From Alphaproteobacteria bacterium (lineage in GTDB: Bacteria > Pseudomonadota > Alphaproteobacteria > Micavibrionales > Micavibrionaceae): DNA of 33,632 bases. The translations under genes were made by a program, and so were the position numbers. The stretch is from NCBI GenBank assembly GCA_018063145.1, contig JAGOQV010000012.1, positions 1 to 33,632 on the forward strand, given 5' to 3'. The stretch's first letter is position 1, and every line of letters starts with the position of its first letter. The notes beneath the pieces were generated by a model. The model was given only the letters and a program-made list of their open reading frames with translations. It did not search any database and had not been told where the DNA came from. Of the stretch, positions 15,046-23,952 are shown in pieces.

Positions 15046-17256
15046 ATGAATATGACAATCAAATTTAAAAACGATACGCTTGTTGGGGACTTTTGGGGTG
15101 GTCTTGCCGCTATGCTGGTGGCTCTTCCTTCGGCCATCGCCTTTGGTGTGATAATTTATGCTTCAATTGGTCCGACTTACGCAGGACTTGGTGCCTTAGC
15201 TGGAATTCTCGGAGCAACGGCCCTTGGTTTAATTGCCCCAGCATTGGGGGGAACCAACCGCTTGATTACAGCACCTTGTGCCCCTGCTGCGGCTGTTTTA
15301 TCTGCCTTCGCCATTGAACTCGTGCAGCAAGGCATTGCGCCGACGACAATTGTTTTGATGCTAATGGCTCTTGGTCTTTTATCTGGTGTCGTACAAGTTT
15401 TACTTGGATTCATGAAAATCGGCAGCTTGATTAAATATATTCCTTTTCCAGTGGTGAGTGGCTACCTAACTGGTGTTGGTTTGATTATCATCAGCAGTCA
15501 GATTCCAAAGTTTCTTGGAGCATCCGGTTCTTGGTGGAAGGCCCTCCTTTCCCCTGAATTATGGCAGTGGCAAAGTGCCGTTATCGGTCTTGTCACAGCA
15601 GGAGTCATGGTTGGAGCTCCTTTGGTTACTCGTGTCGTTCCAGCCGCTATCATCGGCTTATTGGCAGGGGTTATTACTTACTTTGGTTTAGCCGCTGCCG
15701 ATCCTTCGCTGCTCATTCTCTCTGAAAACAAAATGGTCATTGGCCCATTGGGAGGAACTGCTTCGAGTATGTTAGAGGCTATTACCGGACGCTGGCAGGA
15801 AATAGGAGAGTTAAAGCTTAGCCAAATTGGAAGCCTGTTCGGAGTTGCCTTTACTTTGGCCATTTTGCTTTCGATTGATACCCTTAAAACTGCAGTTGTC
15901 CTTGATGCCCTTACGCGCAGCCGCCACGACCCTAACCGTGAACTTGTGGCCCAAGGTTTTGGGAATATGGCTTCGGCCTGCGTTGGAGGGATGCCAGGAG
16001 CAGGGCAAATGGGAGCCACAATGGTCAACTTGGCCAGCGGTGGACAAACCCGCATTTCAGGAATTATCGAAGGCGTATTATCTCTCGTAGCCTTTTTAGC
16101 CTTAGGTGCGTTTATTGCTTGGATTCCTATCAGTGCCCTTGCCGGAATTTTGATAGTTGTTGGAGCGCGAATGATTGACCGCCATAGCGTTCATCTCCTC
16201 GGGTCCCCATGGACAATTCTTGACTTTGTTGTCATTCTGGTCGTGGTTGCTGTAGCAGTTGGACACAGCCTGATTGCCGCCTCCGGTGTTGGGATCGCCC
16301 TTGCAATGGCTCTGTTCATTCGTGAACAGCTGAACAGCACCATTATTCGCCGCAAAATGAGCTGTAGTGGACGTTTTTCAAAATGGGTCCGCTTGAATCA
16401 CGAAATGGAGATTCTTGAGAAACAAGGTTACAAATCTATCATTTTCGAACTACAGGGGAGTATTTTCTTCGGCACCAAAGACCAGCTTTATATGGCTATT
16501 GAACCCGAACTTGAGAAACGAACCTATATCATCCTTGATATGCGCAGAGTCCAATCGGTCGATGTGACAGCTGTTCATCTCCTCCGCCAGATTCGTGATT
16601 CTTTGGCCGAACGGGGTGCCTATCTTATCTTCAGTAACTTGGCTCACCCGCTTCCGAATGGCCGCAACATCGCTGAGTTTTTCGAGCAAATGGAACTGAC
16701 AGTCGCCAGCGACCACACCAAAGTTTTCCGTGATCTGGATGATGCTGTCGAATGGATTGAAGACCAAATTCTTGGACAAAGCTCCACGAGTGAATCCAGT
16801 CTTCCACCTTTGGAAGTACAGGACATGGAGCTCTTCAAAGATCACAAAGAGGAAACTTTGAGCGATCTTGATTCTTGTCTTGAGAGACGTTCACTTTCTA
16901 AAAACGAAAAAGTTTATGCCTTTGGTGATCCAGGTAATGAGCTTTATATGATCCGTAAAGGTGCTGTCCGCATTACGCTTCCGTTGACAGGCGAAGACGT
17001 CGGGCTTCATTCTCTAACGTATGGACGGGGGGACTTTTTTGGTGGAATGGCGTTCTTGTCTCAAAAAGCTCGCTTCAATGATGCAACCGCCGTTGAAGAT
17101 ACTGAACTTTTTGTTTTGCGGCGGGAACAGTTTGTCAAACTTCGTGAAGAACATAGACGACTTGCCTGTACCCTCTTGGAGCAAATTGCCAAAGCTTTGG
17201 CTTTGCGGCTACGCTACGCAGACCGTGAGATCATGGCTATGCAGGATTCAGAATAG
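15046..17256 (+). CDS. SulP/SLC26 anion transporter with STAS and cyclic-nucleotide-binding-like domains
   Basis: A 736-residue protein. The SulP membrane domain spans about 10-430 (many hydrophobic helices, with a SulP-like segment around NRLITAPCAPAAAV). A cytoplasmic STAS domain spans about 450-570 (LDMRRVQSVDVTAVHLL is the STAS core). A cNMP-binding-type beta-barrel spans about 597-715 (GDPGNELYMIRKGAVRI... FFGGMAFLSQ). SulP proteins carry sulfate, bicarbonate or carboxylates. In the phosphate-binding cassette the usual Glu after FG is Gly (FGGMAF) and the usual Arg-Ser is replaced by Asn-Asp (FNDATA), so it probably does not bind cAMP in the standard way. A hairpin terminator overlaps its stop codon. 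Confidence 0.92.
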   Translation: MNMTIKFKNDTLVGDFWGGLAAMLVALPSAIAFGVIIYASIGPTYAGLGALAGILGATALGLIAPALGGTNRLITAPCAPAAAVLSAFAIELVQQGIAPTTIVLMLMALGLLSGVVQVLLGFMKIGSLIKYIPFPVVSGYLTGVGLIIISSQIPKFLGASGSWWKALLSPELWQWQSAVIGLVTAGVMVGAPLVTRVVPAAIIGLLAGVITYFGLAAADPSLLILSENKMVIGPLGGTASSMLEAITGRWQEIGELKLSQIGSLFGVAFTLAILLSIDTLKTAVVLDALTRSRHDPNRELVAQGFGNMASACVGGMPGAGQMGATMVNLASGGQTRISGIIEGVLSLVAFLALGAFIAWIPISALAGILIVVGARMIDRHSVHLLGSPWTILDFVVILVVVAVAVGHSLIAASGVGIALAMALFIREQLNSTIIRRKMSCSGRFSKWVRLNHEMEILEKQGYKSIIFELQGSIFFGTKDQLYMAIEPELEKRTYIILDMRRVQSVDVTAVHLLRQIRDSLAERGAYLIFSNLAHPLPNGRNIAEFFEQMELTVASDHTKVFRDLDDAVEWIEDQILGQSSTSESSLPPLEVQDMELFKDHKEETLSDLDSCLERRSLSKNEKVYAFGDPGNELYMIRKGAVRITLPLTGEDVGLHSLTYGRGDFFGGMAFLSQKARFNDATAVEDTELFVLRREQFVKLREEHRRLACTLLEQIAKALALRLRYADREIMAMQDSE

Positions 17257-17273
17257 GGGGTTGCTCCCCTTTT
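17255..17273 (+). terminator. Rho-independent terminator after the SulP gene
   Basis: AGGGG (17255-17259) and CCCCT (17266-17270) form a GC stem with a short loop followed by TTT and a pyrimidine run. The stem begins within the TAG stop codon. It separates the transporter from the glycosyltransferase gene. Confidence 0.55.
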
Positions 17274-17314
17274 CTCTCTGGACAATAAGAGGCTAGTTAT
17301 CTAGGATTTTCCTC

Positions 17315-18253
17315 ATGGATATTGCGGTCATTCTCCCTTGCCACAATGAGGAAGCTGCCATTGCGAAAGTAGTGGAAGATTTCCGCTTGGCACTGCCCAA
17401 CGCACGCATCTATGTATATGACAACGCATCAACGGACAACACATCTGAGGTCGCACGCGCCGCAGGCGCAATTGTTGGAAAAGAGCAACAAGCCGGCAAA
17501 GGCAATGTCATTCGCCGTATGTTCGCAGATGTTGAAGCGGATGTCTATTTGATGGCGGACGGAGACGGAACATACGATCCCTCCGTTGCACCCAAGATGA
17601 TTAAGACTTTGGTTGACGGAAACCTTGACATGGTTGTCGGGTCGCGTGTTCCAGTTAATTCTGATGAAGCCTATCGAAGAGGTCATGTTCTTGGAAATCG
17701 GTTACTAACAGGACTTGTTGTTTTGATTTTTGGGCGGGGGGTTACAGATATGCTTTCCGGATATCGGGCCTTTTCAAAACGGTTTGTAAAAACCTTTCCT
17801 ACCGCTAGCCGTAACTTCGAAGTAGAGACAGAAATGACAATCCACGCTCTTCAAATGTCTTTACCGATGGCAGAGATCTCCGCACCATATTTCAAGAGAA
17901 TTGAAGGCTCGCAAAGCAAACTCTCAACCTACAAAGATGGCTTCCGAATTCTGCGGTTTATTGCCCTTATGATGAAAGAAATCAAACCCCTTCTATTTTT
18001 TAGCTTACTCGCAGGTCTTTTTTCCTTCTTGTCCCTCGCTCTTTTTGTTCCGGTCATGGAAGAATACCTAAGCACTGGCTTGGTGCCACGACTGCCAACA
18101 GCAATTCTTAGTCTTGGTTTGATGCTCGCTGCCATTATTTTGCTGGTTTGCGGGTTGTTCCTAGATAGCATTGCGCGATTACGGCTTGAGCAGAAAAGAT
18201 TGGCATATCTTACCTTTCCTGCTCCCCTCAACAAGTCTCGGTCTTCTTCGTGA
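17315..18253 (+). CDS. Family 2 glycosyltransferase with C-terminal membrane anchor
   Basis: A 312-residue GT-A fold enzyme of the polyprenyl-phosphate glycosyltransferase type. The N terminus is VILPCHNEEAAI. YDNASTDNT contacts the nucleotide sugar, and ADGDGTYDP (about 87-95) is the metal-binding DxD region. GSR and an acceptor loop follow. Two hydrophobic spans near the C terminus (about 226-250 and 262-285) anchor it. It likely transfers a sugar to undecaprenyl phosphate on the cytoplasmic face. Its stop overlaps the GtrA-family start (GTGA), so the pair probably makes and flips a lipid-linked sugar, as in O-antigen glucosylation cassettes (inference). Confidence 0.9.
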   Translation: MDIAVILPCHNEEAAIAKVVEDFRLALPNARIYVYDNASTDNTSEVARAAGAIVGKEQQAGKGNVIRRMFADVEADVYLMADGDGTYDPSVAPKMIKTLVDGNLDMVVGSRVPVNSDEAYRRGHVLGNRLLTGLVVLIFGRGVTDMLSGYRAFSKRFVKTFPTASRNFEVETEMTIHALQMSLPMAEISAPYFKRIEGSQSKLSTYKDGFRILRFIALMMKEIKPLLFFSLLAGLFSFLSLALFVPVMEEYLSTGLVPRLPTAILSLGLMLAAIILLVCGLFLDSIARLRLEQKRLAYLTFPAPLNKSRSSS

Positions 18254-18636
18254 ACAGGGCACATGAGTTACTGAGCTTCGCAGGGGTCGGGGTTGCAGGC
18301 TTTGTGGTCGATGCAGGCCTTATGAATCTTATTTCCCACCTGTTCTTAATTCCAGATGCGCTGGCTAGAGTTCCTTCTTTTTGTGTTGCTGTTGTTGCCA
18401 CATGGCTACTCAATAGTCTTCTGACCTTCCGTGGCGTTGATCTTAGTTTTAGATCACTACAAAAATACTTTGGGACCAACTCAATTGGTTTTGTGACGAA
18501 CTGGCTGGTTTTTCTTCTGGCCACCCATTTTTTTGAAGCCGCTCACGCTTTCCCCACTGTTACCCTGGCCATCGCAGCACTTTTTTCTCTTCTGGTTAAT
18601 TTTACCCTCGCCAAAAGATTTGTATTCAAAAAGTAG
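18250..18636 (+). CDS. GtrA-family membrane protein (putative lipid-linked sugar flippase)
   Basis: A 128-residue protein with four hydrophobic spans and the GtrA features F.GVGVAGFVVDAGLMNL at the start and LLNSLLTFR midway. It starts at a GTG whose last bases overlap the TGA of the glycosyltransferase gene, indicating translational coupling. GtrA proteins are thought to flip undecaprenyl-phosphate-sugar to the periplasm or to organise a polysaccharide-modifying complex. The third member of a typical gtr cassette, a GtrB/specific transferase on the periplasmic side, is not adjacent. Confidence 0.9.
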   Translation: MNRAHELLSFAGVGVAGFVVDAGLMNLISHLFLIPDALARVPSFCVAVVATWLLNSLLTFRGVDLSFRSLQKYFGTNSIGFVTNWLVFLLATHFFEAAHAFPTVTLAIAALFSLLVNFTLAKRFVFKK

Positions 18637-18662
18637 AAAAACAAACGGATAGCGTTTAATTC

Positions 18663-18690
18663 AGGGGTTCTCTGCTAGCCCCTTTACCTT
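18663..18690 (+). terminator. Possible terminator after the GtrA-family gene
   Basis: AGGGGTT (18663-18669) pairs with AGCCCCT (18677-18683), with one G-U pair, followed by a T-rich TTTACCTTT. It lies between the GtrA stop and the DsbD-type gene. Confidence 0.4.
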
Positions 18691-18769
18691 TCGCGTTTCA
18701 GAACGAGGTTTGTTTTATTACGTTTTTGCGCTATGGTTGGTTCACGGCTCCCTCACCCTTTTCTTGGCT

Positions 18770-20929
18770 ATGAAAAACAATCAGTTCTTCCTCCTGTTTC
18801 TTTTTACTTTTGTCGCCTTGTGGGGCGTATATCACCCCTCCCATGCGGGGGGTATGCCGCCTGTTGGCCCTTTTGTTGAAGCGCGGCTGCTGTCTGAATT
18901 TAATGCCATCACCCCAGGGGAGCCTCTTCCCATCGCTTTGCACCAAAAAATAAGTGATGGTTGGCACATTTACTGGAAAAACCCCGGAGATTCCGGAGAG
19001 CCCACCAGTATGACATGGGATTTGCCCAAGGGTTTTACCTCTGGCGAGATTCTCTGGCCTGCCCCACACCAGATTCCTCTCGGCCCCTTGGTCAATTTTG
19101 GCTATGAAGGGGAAGTTACTCTTTTGACATCAATTCTTGTCCCCGAAATCATCCAAGGTGACAAAGTAACCCTAACCACCCATGTCGAATGGTTGGCGTG
19201 TAAAGATATTTGTGTTCCCGAATCGGTCGATCTCAGCCTAACTCTACCGATTTCTACAACAGGAACACCTGCTGTCCAGACAGCCCCAGATCTTTTTGCT
19301 TCTGCCAGATCCAAACTCCCCGCATCCACAAATTGGCAAGGTTTAATCGAGGAGCAAGACCAGACACTCACTCTGACTTTTCATCCTGATCCTGAAGAAA
19401 AATCCATTCTCGCACGGGCAAAAAAAATCACCTTCTTCCCCGAAGAATGGGGAATTGTTCAAAATGCAGCTCCTCAACAAGCTAGTCTGACCGAAGACAA
19501 ATTGATCCTTTCTCTACAAAGGGATACCCGCTCTTTGAGTGCTCTTTCCATACTTCAAGGCGTTATCACAGTGGAAAATGCAGAGGATCAGTCTGCCCCC
19601 CTCCTCTCATACAAGGTGGAACTTCCCATCACCTTACCCCAAAAAACTTCAACCGGAGATAATCAGGAAACCCTTGGAATTTCTTTGGGAAAAGCTCTTT
19701 TCTTTGCTCTTCTTGGTGGGCTGATTCTCAATCTCATGCCGTGCGTATTTCCTATTCTATCCATGAAGGCTCTTAGCCTTATCCGAATGTCCGCCAAGGA
19801 ACAAAAACACGCTGTCCTCCACGCCGGATTTTATACTGCCGGAATCATGACCTGCTTTGCGGGCATTGCTGCGGTTTTGATTGCCCTACAAACCGCTGGG
19901 GAGAAAATTGGCTGGGGCTTTCAATTGCAAAGCCCCATTGTTGTGCTGTTGCTCGCCTATCTTCTCTTTCTGATGGGGCTTAACTTATCTGGATTCTTTG
20001 AACTCAAAGGGCAGTTTTTCAGCAATCTTGGCCACAAACTAACCGAGAAACATGGCTATGCTGGAACATTTTTTACCGGAATGCTCGCAACCGTGGTGGC
20101 CACACCCTGCACCGCTCCTTTTATGGGGGCCGCTATGGGCTTTGCTTTAACCCAGCCAGAACCCATTGCCTTAGCAGTATTTATGGCGTTAGGATTTGGG
20201 TTGGCCCTTCCCTATATTCTTTTGTGTATTCTTCCCCCCTTGCGCCGCATCCTGCCAAGACCCGGGGCATGGATGGAAACCTTCCGGCAATTTTTAGCCT
20301 TCCCTCTTTATGCCTCAGTTGCCTGGTTAGTATGGGTCTATAACCAACAAACCCCCGGGTCTTACGGCGTTCTGTTAGCTCAAGGTGGATTGATCCTTAT
20401 TGCACTTTCTATCTGGATCGGACACCAAATACCGCACAAGAAGATATGGCGGCCTTTGGTCAAAGGCCTTGCGATTCTGCTTTTCCTTCTTGCCCTTTTC
20501 ATTGCAGCAATGAGTAGTGCCGTTATGCCGCCCGAAGCTAATTTGGAAAGCCCCAACCAAGAACACGTTGGAAACCACATTCCTTTCACCGCATCTGCCC
20601 TTGAAGACGCTCTTGCTGGTAATAACCCGATTTTTATCAACATGACCGCCGCGTGGTGCCTGACTTGCAAGGTTAATGAGCGTGTTGCCTTGGCAACAGA
20701 CTCCACGCAAGCCCTCCTCAAAGACCGCCATATTACTTATTTGCTTGGCGATTGGACCAACCGCAATCCAGAAATTACCGATTTTCTGGAGAAATATGGC
20801 CGAAACGGAGTTCCCCTTTACGTTTACTACGGTCCTCGTGACCTTCAATCAAACAAACGGCCAGACCCGATTGTACTTCCCCAACTTCTCACCCCGGGAC
20901 TGGTCGCCGATGTTTTAGGCGAAAAATAG
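18770..20929 (+). CDS. ScsB/DsbD-type transmembrane thiol reductant transporter
   Basis: A 719-residue protein moving electrons from cytoplasmic thioredoxin to periplasmic thiols. The ATG at 18770 is chosen over an upstream TTG (18710) because it begins a signal peptide (MKNNQFFLLFLFTF..., cleavage near SHA). Residues 30-290 form the periplasmic sensor domain with WLACKDICVPE, whose Cys144 and Cys148 are the ScsB-type pair. The membrane domain has NLMPCVFPILSMK (Cys325) and ATPCTAPFMG (Cys447), the redox pair of DsbD-beta. A C-terminal thioredoxin-like domain has the W-C-L-T-C-K active site (Cys630, Cys633). All three cysteine pairs are intact. The two-domain N terminus resembles ScsB more than DsbD. 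A hairpin overlaps the stop codon. Confidence 0.9.
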   Translation: MKNNQFFLLFLFTFVALWGVYHPSHAGGMPPVGPFVEARLLSEFNAITPGEPLPIALHQKISDGWHIYWKNPGDSGEPTSMTWDLPKGFTSGEILWPAPHQIPLGPLVNFGYEGEVTLLTSILVPEIIQGDKVTLTTHVEWLACKDICVPESVDLSLTLPISTTGTPAVQTAPDLFASARSKLPASTNWQGLIEEQDQTLTLTFHPDPEEKSILARAKKITFFPEEWGIVQNAAPQQASLTEDKLILSLQRDTRSLSALSILQGVITVENAEDQSAPLLSYKVELPITLPQKTSTGDNQETLGISLGKALFFALLGGLILNLMPCVFPILSMKALSLIRMSAKEQKHAVLHAGFYTAGIMTCFAGIAAVLIALQTAGEKIGWGFQLQSPIVVLLLAYLLFLMGLNLSGFFELKGQFFSNLGHKLTEKHGYAGTFFTGMLATVVATPCTAPFMGAAMGFALTQPEPIALAVFMALGFGLALPYILLCILPPLRRILPRPGAWMETFRQFLAFPLYASVAWLVWVYNQQTPGSYGVLLAQGGLILIALSIWIGHQIPHKKIWRPLVKGLAILLFLLALFIAAMSSAVMPPEANLESPNQEHVGNHIPFTASALEDALAGNNPIFINMTAAWCLTCKVNERVALATDSTQALLKDRHITYLLGDWTNRNPEITDFLEKYGRNGVPLYVYYGPRDLQSNKRPDPIVLPQLLTPGLVADVLGEK

Positions 20930-20948
20930 GTTCTTTTTGGCTTTTTTT
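20919..20948 (+). terminator. Probable terminator overlapping the end of the DsbD-type gene
   Basis: GCGAAAAA (20919-20926) pairs imperfectly with TTTTTGGC (20934-20941) and is followed by seven T residues (20942-20948). The stem includes the final codons of the gene, so the signal may be weaker than a GC stem. Confidence 0.45.
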
Positions 20949-21011
20949 CACAAAGTTCTATCCGTTTTTACTCTGGATATGTAACATGGATGGAATTATG
21001 ATTCGGTCAAA

Positions 21012-23072
21012 GTGTCCTCTATGCCGCCTTCAACAAAACCAAAATTTCTTGCTTCTACCACTGAACCTGTCGGTTCTCCTCCGGCAGAGAAGGCCCGTTC
21101 TGTTCGCCGGAAGAAAAAATCTGCTGCACATGCTCCATATTTGGTGATTTCTGAAAGTGGCCTTGTCGTTTTTGCCCATGACACACTAACCTCTTTGCTA
21201 AAGATTGAAGCCAAAGCTCTTGTTGGACAAGAAGCTCGCAAGCTTTTTGAATTCAAATATCCAGAAGATGCGCTGCACGACCGCCCCGGCCTTGGCGGCA
21301 AGGGCCTTGATCCTTGGGTTTCCTCGATTCTCACTGGTTGTCACGACATCCAGTTTCATGAAAGTCCTACCACAGAAGTTTCTTGGCACTTTGATCGGCT
21401 TGTTTTACCGGATGGCCGATCTTTTTTAATTGCCAGCGAAGCAGATGATTCTCTTTCTTTGTCTTTGCCAGAGCTTGAAGCCCTTTATTTACCCCGCAAA
21501 CGGAAGACCCGCAAAGCCTCTCCCTCCGCTCCCCCTTCCAAAACAGCAGCAGCTTTGTCACACGAGTCTGATCTGAGTGTTTTTCTCAACCTCAGCCACG
21601 ACCTCATGGCTTTAATGAATCAGGATGGCAAGATTCTTGAAACCAACCAAACCTTCCGCGATACGTTCGGGTATGATCCAGAGAATGAAAATCAGGAAAC
21701 ATTTCTAGACCTTGTTCATCTTGACGACCGCAGCCATGTTCGTCCGGTTTTTAAGAACCTGATGAACGGTGAGGGAGAGGATGGAGATTTAATCGCTTTC
21801 GAATGCCGCATGATTGGCAAGAACAAATCTGTTCGTTCGATTGAATGCCACCAGCAACGCGTAGGCAATAAAGTATACGCTGTTTTGCGAGATTTAACCG
21901 AAAGCAAGAGCCATGAAACCGCTCTGATACGCCAGCAAGAACAACTTTCAGAAGCGCAGGCCATTGGTCACATGGGACACTGGATCTGGAGGGTTGGCGA
22001 AAACGCTCTTGATTTTTCAGACGAAATTTACCGGATTTTCGGAACCAGCAAGGACAAATTTCACCCAACGTTGGATAACGTCAACTCCATGCTCCACCGC
22101 CGCGACCGAGGCCGGATGGCTCAAGCTTTCCAACGAGCCATGATTGAACAACGGAACTATGAAATGGAATTTCGTGTTCTTCGACCTAGCGGCGAATCAC
22201 GATTTATTTTGCTGCAGGGTCGCTGCGAACTGGACGAAGAAGGAGATGTTTCAGCCTTGTTTGGTATTATGCAAGATATTACCGAACGCAATCTTCACGA
22301 AAGAGAATTGCGCGAAGCTAAAGAAGCTGCTGAACGTGCCTATGCCGCTAAATCCCAGTTTCTTGCCAATATGAGCCATGAACTGCGCACCCCCCTTAAT
22401 GCCATTATCGGCTTTTCCGAGATGATCCAACGACAGATGCTCGGCCCTATCGGAACCGAAAAATACCTCGATTACATTGGCGGGATTCGTGAAAGCGGCG
22501 AACACCTCCTAGATTTAATCTGCGATATTTTAGATATGTCAAAAATCGAAGCCGGAAAATATCAACTGGACCTTGAAGAGTTTAATTTTCTCAAAGTCCT
22601 ACGCCTTGCAGCCCATATGATTGAAGGCCGCGCTCTTGACGCACAAGTCAAAGTAATCTCTGAAATTCCTGACGAAGAGGATTTCTTTATCGTCGGCGAT
22701 CGGCGCGCCATTATGCAAATGGCCCTTAACCTGCTTTCCAATGCGGTTAAATTCACCGAGCCAGGGGGCGAAGTCAAAATTGAATGGTTCCATTCTCCCA
22801 ACCAAACCGGAATGCGAATTACCGATACTGGTATCGGAATTCCGGCCAGCAAGCTGAAATATATAGCCAAACCTTTTGAACAAGCAGCCAACCACTTTAC
22901 CCGCAACCACGAAGGGTCAGGACTTGGCCTTGCCATCACCAAGGATTTGGCCGAATTGCACGGGGGAGAGATGGATATTCGTTCAACCGTTGGGGTAGGA
23001 ACCTGTGTGACCGTCACTTTGCCACTAGATGCTGGAAAAACCCGTAAAGACAAACCTGTTTCGGTATGTTAA
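21012..23072 (+). CDS. Soluble PAS-domain sensor histidine kinase
   Basis: A 686-residue cytoplasmic histidine kinase with no transmembrane span. It starts at GTG 21012, or at ATG 21021 three codons later; neither has a strong ribosome binding site. An N-terminal basic segment (RRKKKS at 32-37) is followed by three PAS-like domains (about 41-150, 185-300 and 310-428, the last ending in the PAC signature FGIMQDITERN). The HisKA helix spans about 446-515, with His456 in ANMSHELRTPLN. The HATPase domain has an N box at Asn577, DTGIGI (605-610) and GSGLGLAI (635-642). All catalytic motifs are intact. There is no receiver domain and no response regulator gene next to it, so its partner is elsewhere. 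A PAS-sensed cytoplasmic redox or ligand signal is inference. Confidence 0.92.
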   Translation: MSSMPPSTKPKFLASTTEPVGSPPAEKARSVRRKKKSAAHAPYLVISESGLVVFAHDTLTSLLKIEAKALVGQEARKLFEFKYPEDALHDRPGLGGKGLDPWVSSILTGCHDIQFHESPTTEVSWHFDRLVLPDGRSFLIASEADDSLSLSLPELEALYLPRKRKTRKASPSAPPSKTAAALSHESDLSVFLNLSHDLMALMNQDGKILETNQTFRDTFGYDPENENQETFLDLVHLDDRSHVRPVFKNLMNGEGEDGDLIAFECRMIGKNKSVRSIECHQQRVGNKVYAVLRDLTESKSHETALIRQQEQLSEAQAIGHMGHWIWRVGENALDFSDEIYRIFGTSKDKFHPTLDNVNSMLHRRDRGRMAQAFQRAMIEQRNYEMEFRVLRPSGESRFILLQGRCELDEEGDVSALFGIMQDITERNLHERELREAKEAAERAYAAKSQFLANMSHELRTPLNAIIGFSEMIQRQMLGPIGTEKYLDYIGGIRESGEHLLDLICDILDMSKIEAGKYQLDLEEFNFLKVLRLAAHMIEGRALDAQVKVISEIPDEEDFFIVGDRRAIMQMALNLLSNAVKFTEPGGEVKIEWFHSPNQTGMRITDTGIGIPASKLKYIAKPFEQAANHFTRNHEGSGLGLAITKDLAELHGGEMDIRSTVGVGTCVTVTLPLDAGKTRKDKPVSVC

Positions 23073-23119
23073 ACGAAGCAGACTAGTCAAACACACCGTC
23101 TTTAGATAGGGCAATTTCT

Positions 23120-23932
23120 GTGGATTTTTCGTCTTTTGTTCAGGCAGTCTTACTAGGCATTGTCGAGGGCCTGACTGAATTTATTCCGGTTTCTTCAACT
23201 GGACACCTGATTATTGCTGCCGATTTGCTTAATTTTGATCCAGCCGTACGTGAAGTTTTTGAGGTTGTGATCCAGCTCGGAGCTATTCTGGCTATTTGCG
23301 TTCTTTATTTTTCAAGATTGTGGAATGTTGCCAAAGGGTTGTTCCAAAAAAACCCAGCCAGCTGGAAGTTTACTCTGATTGTTCTCACTTCTTTCTTTCC
23401 ATCAGCTATCGCCGGATTTTTTTTGCATGACTTTATCAAAGACGTCCTTTTCTCCCCCGTTGTGGTGGGAATTTCCCTTATTTTGGGAGGCCTTGCCATG
23501 CTCGCTGCTGAAAAATTTCACCCGCCATCAGAAGTTCATGAAATTGAGGATTTTTCGTTTCCCCTCGCCCTTAAAATCGGTTTGGCCCAATGCCTTGCGA
23601 TGATTCCTGGGGTTTCACGCTCTGGAGCCACAATTATTGGGGCGTTATTAGTGGGAGTGAACCGCAAAACAGCCGCCGAGTTTTCATTTTTCCTCGCTAT
23701 CCCAACCATGGTCGGAGCCTCAACTCTAGATCTGTACAAAAACCAACACACTCTGACCGTTGACCACCTTGCCCTCATCGCGACAGGTTTTATCAGTTCG
23801 TTTGTAGTCGCCCTGTTGGTCGTGCGTTGGTTTGTCAGATTTGTTGGTTCCCGTGGATTTGGGATTTTTGCGTGGTACCGGATTTTGTTTGGGTTTCTAG
23901 TTTTAGCCTATACCTTCTGGGCAATGGAATAA
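23120..23932 (+). CDS. uppP: Undecaprenyl-diphosphatase UppP (BacA)
   Basis: A 270-residue integral membrane phosphatase that recycles undecaprenyl diphosphate for peptidoglycan and other envelope polymers. Motifs seen: GIVEGLTEFIPVSSTGHL at the N terminus (Glu and the SSTGH serine/histidine of the active site) and PGVSRSGATI in the middle (catalytic Arg). It starts at a GTG with AGGG upstream. Eight hydrophobic spans are evident. It lies 47 bp after the histidine kinase gene, and its 3' end converges on the SDR-like gene. Confidence 0.95.
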   Translation: MDFSSFVQAVLLGIVEGLTEFIPVSSTGHLIIAADLLNFDPAVREVFEVVIQLGAILAICVLYFSRLWNVAKGLFQKNPASWKFTLIVLTSFFPSAIAGFFLHDFIKDVLFSPVVVGISLILGGLAMLAAEKFHPPSEVHEIEDFSFPLALKIGLAQCLAMIPGVSRSGATIIGALLVGVNRKTAAEFSFFLAIPTMVGASTLDLYKNQHTLTVDHLALIATGFISSFVVALLVVRWFVRFVGSRGFGIFAWYRILFGFLVLAYTFWAME

Positions 23933-23952
23933 CCAGGTTCACCAGAGGCAAC

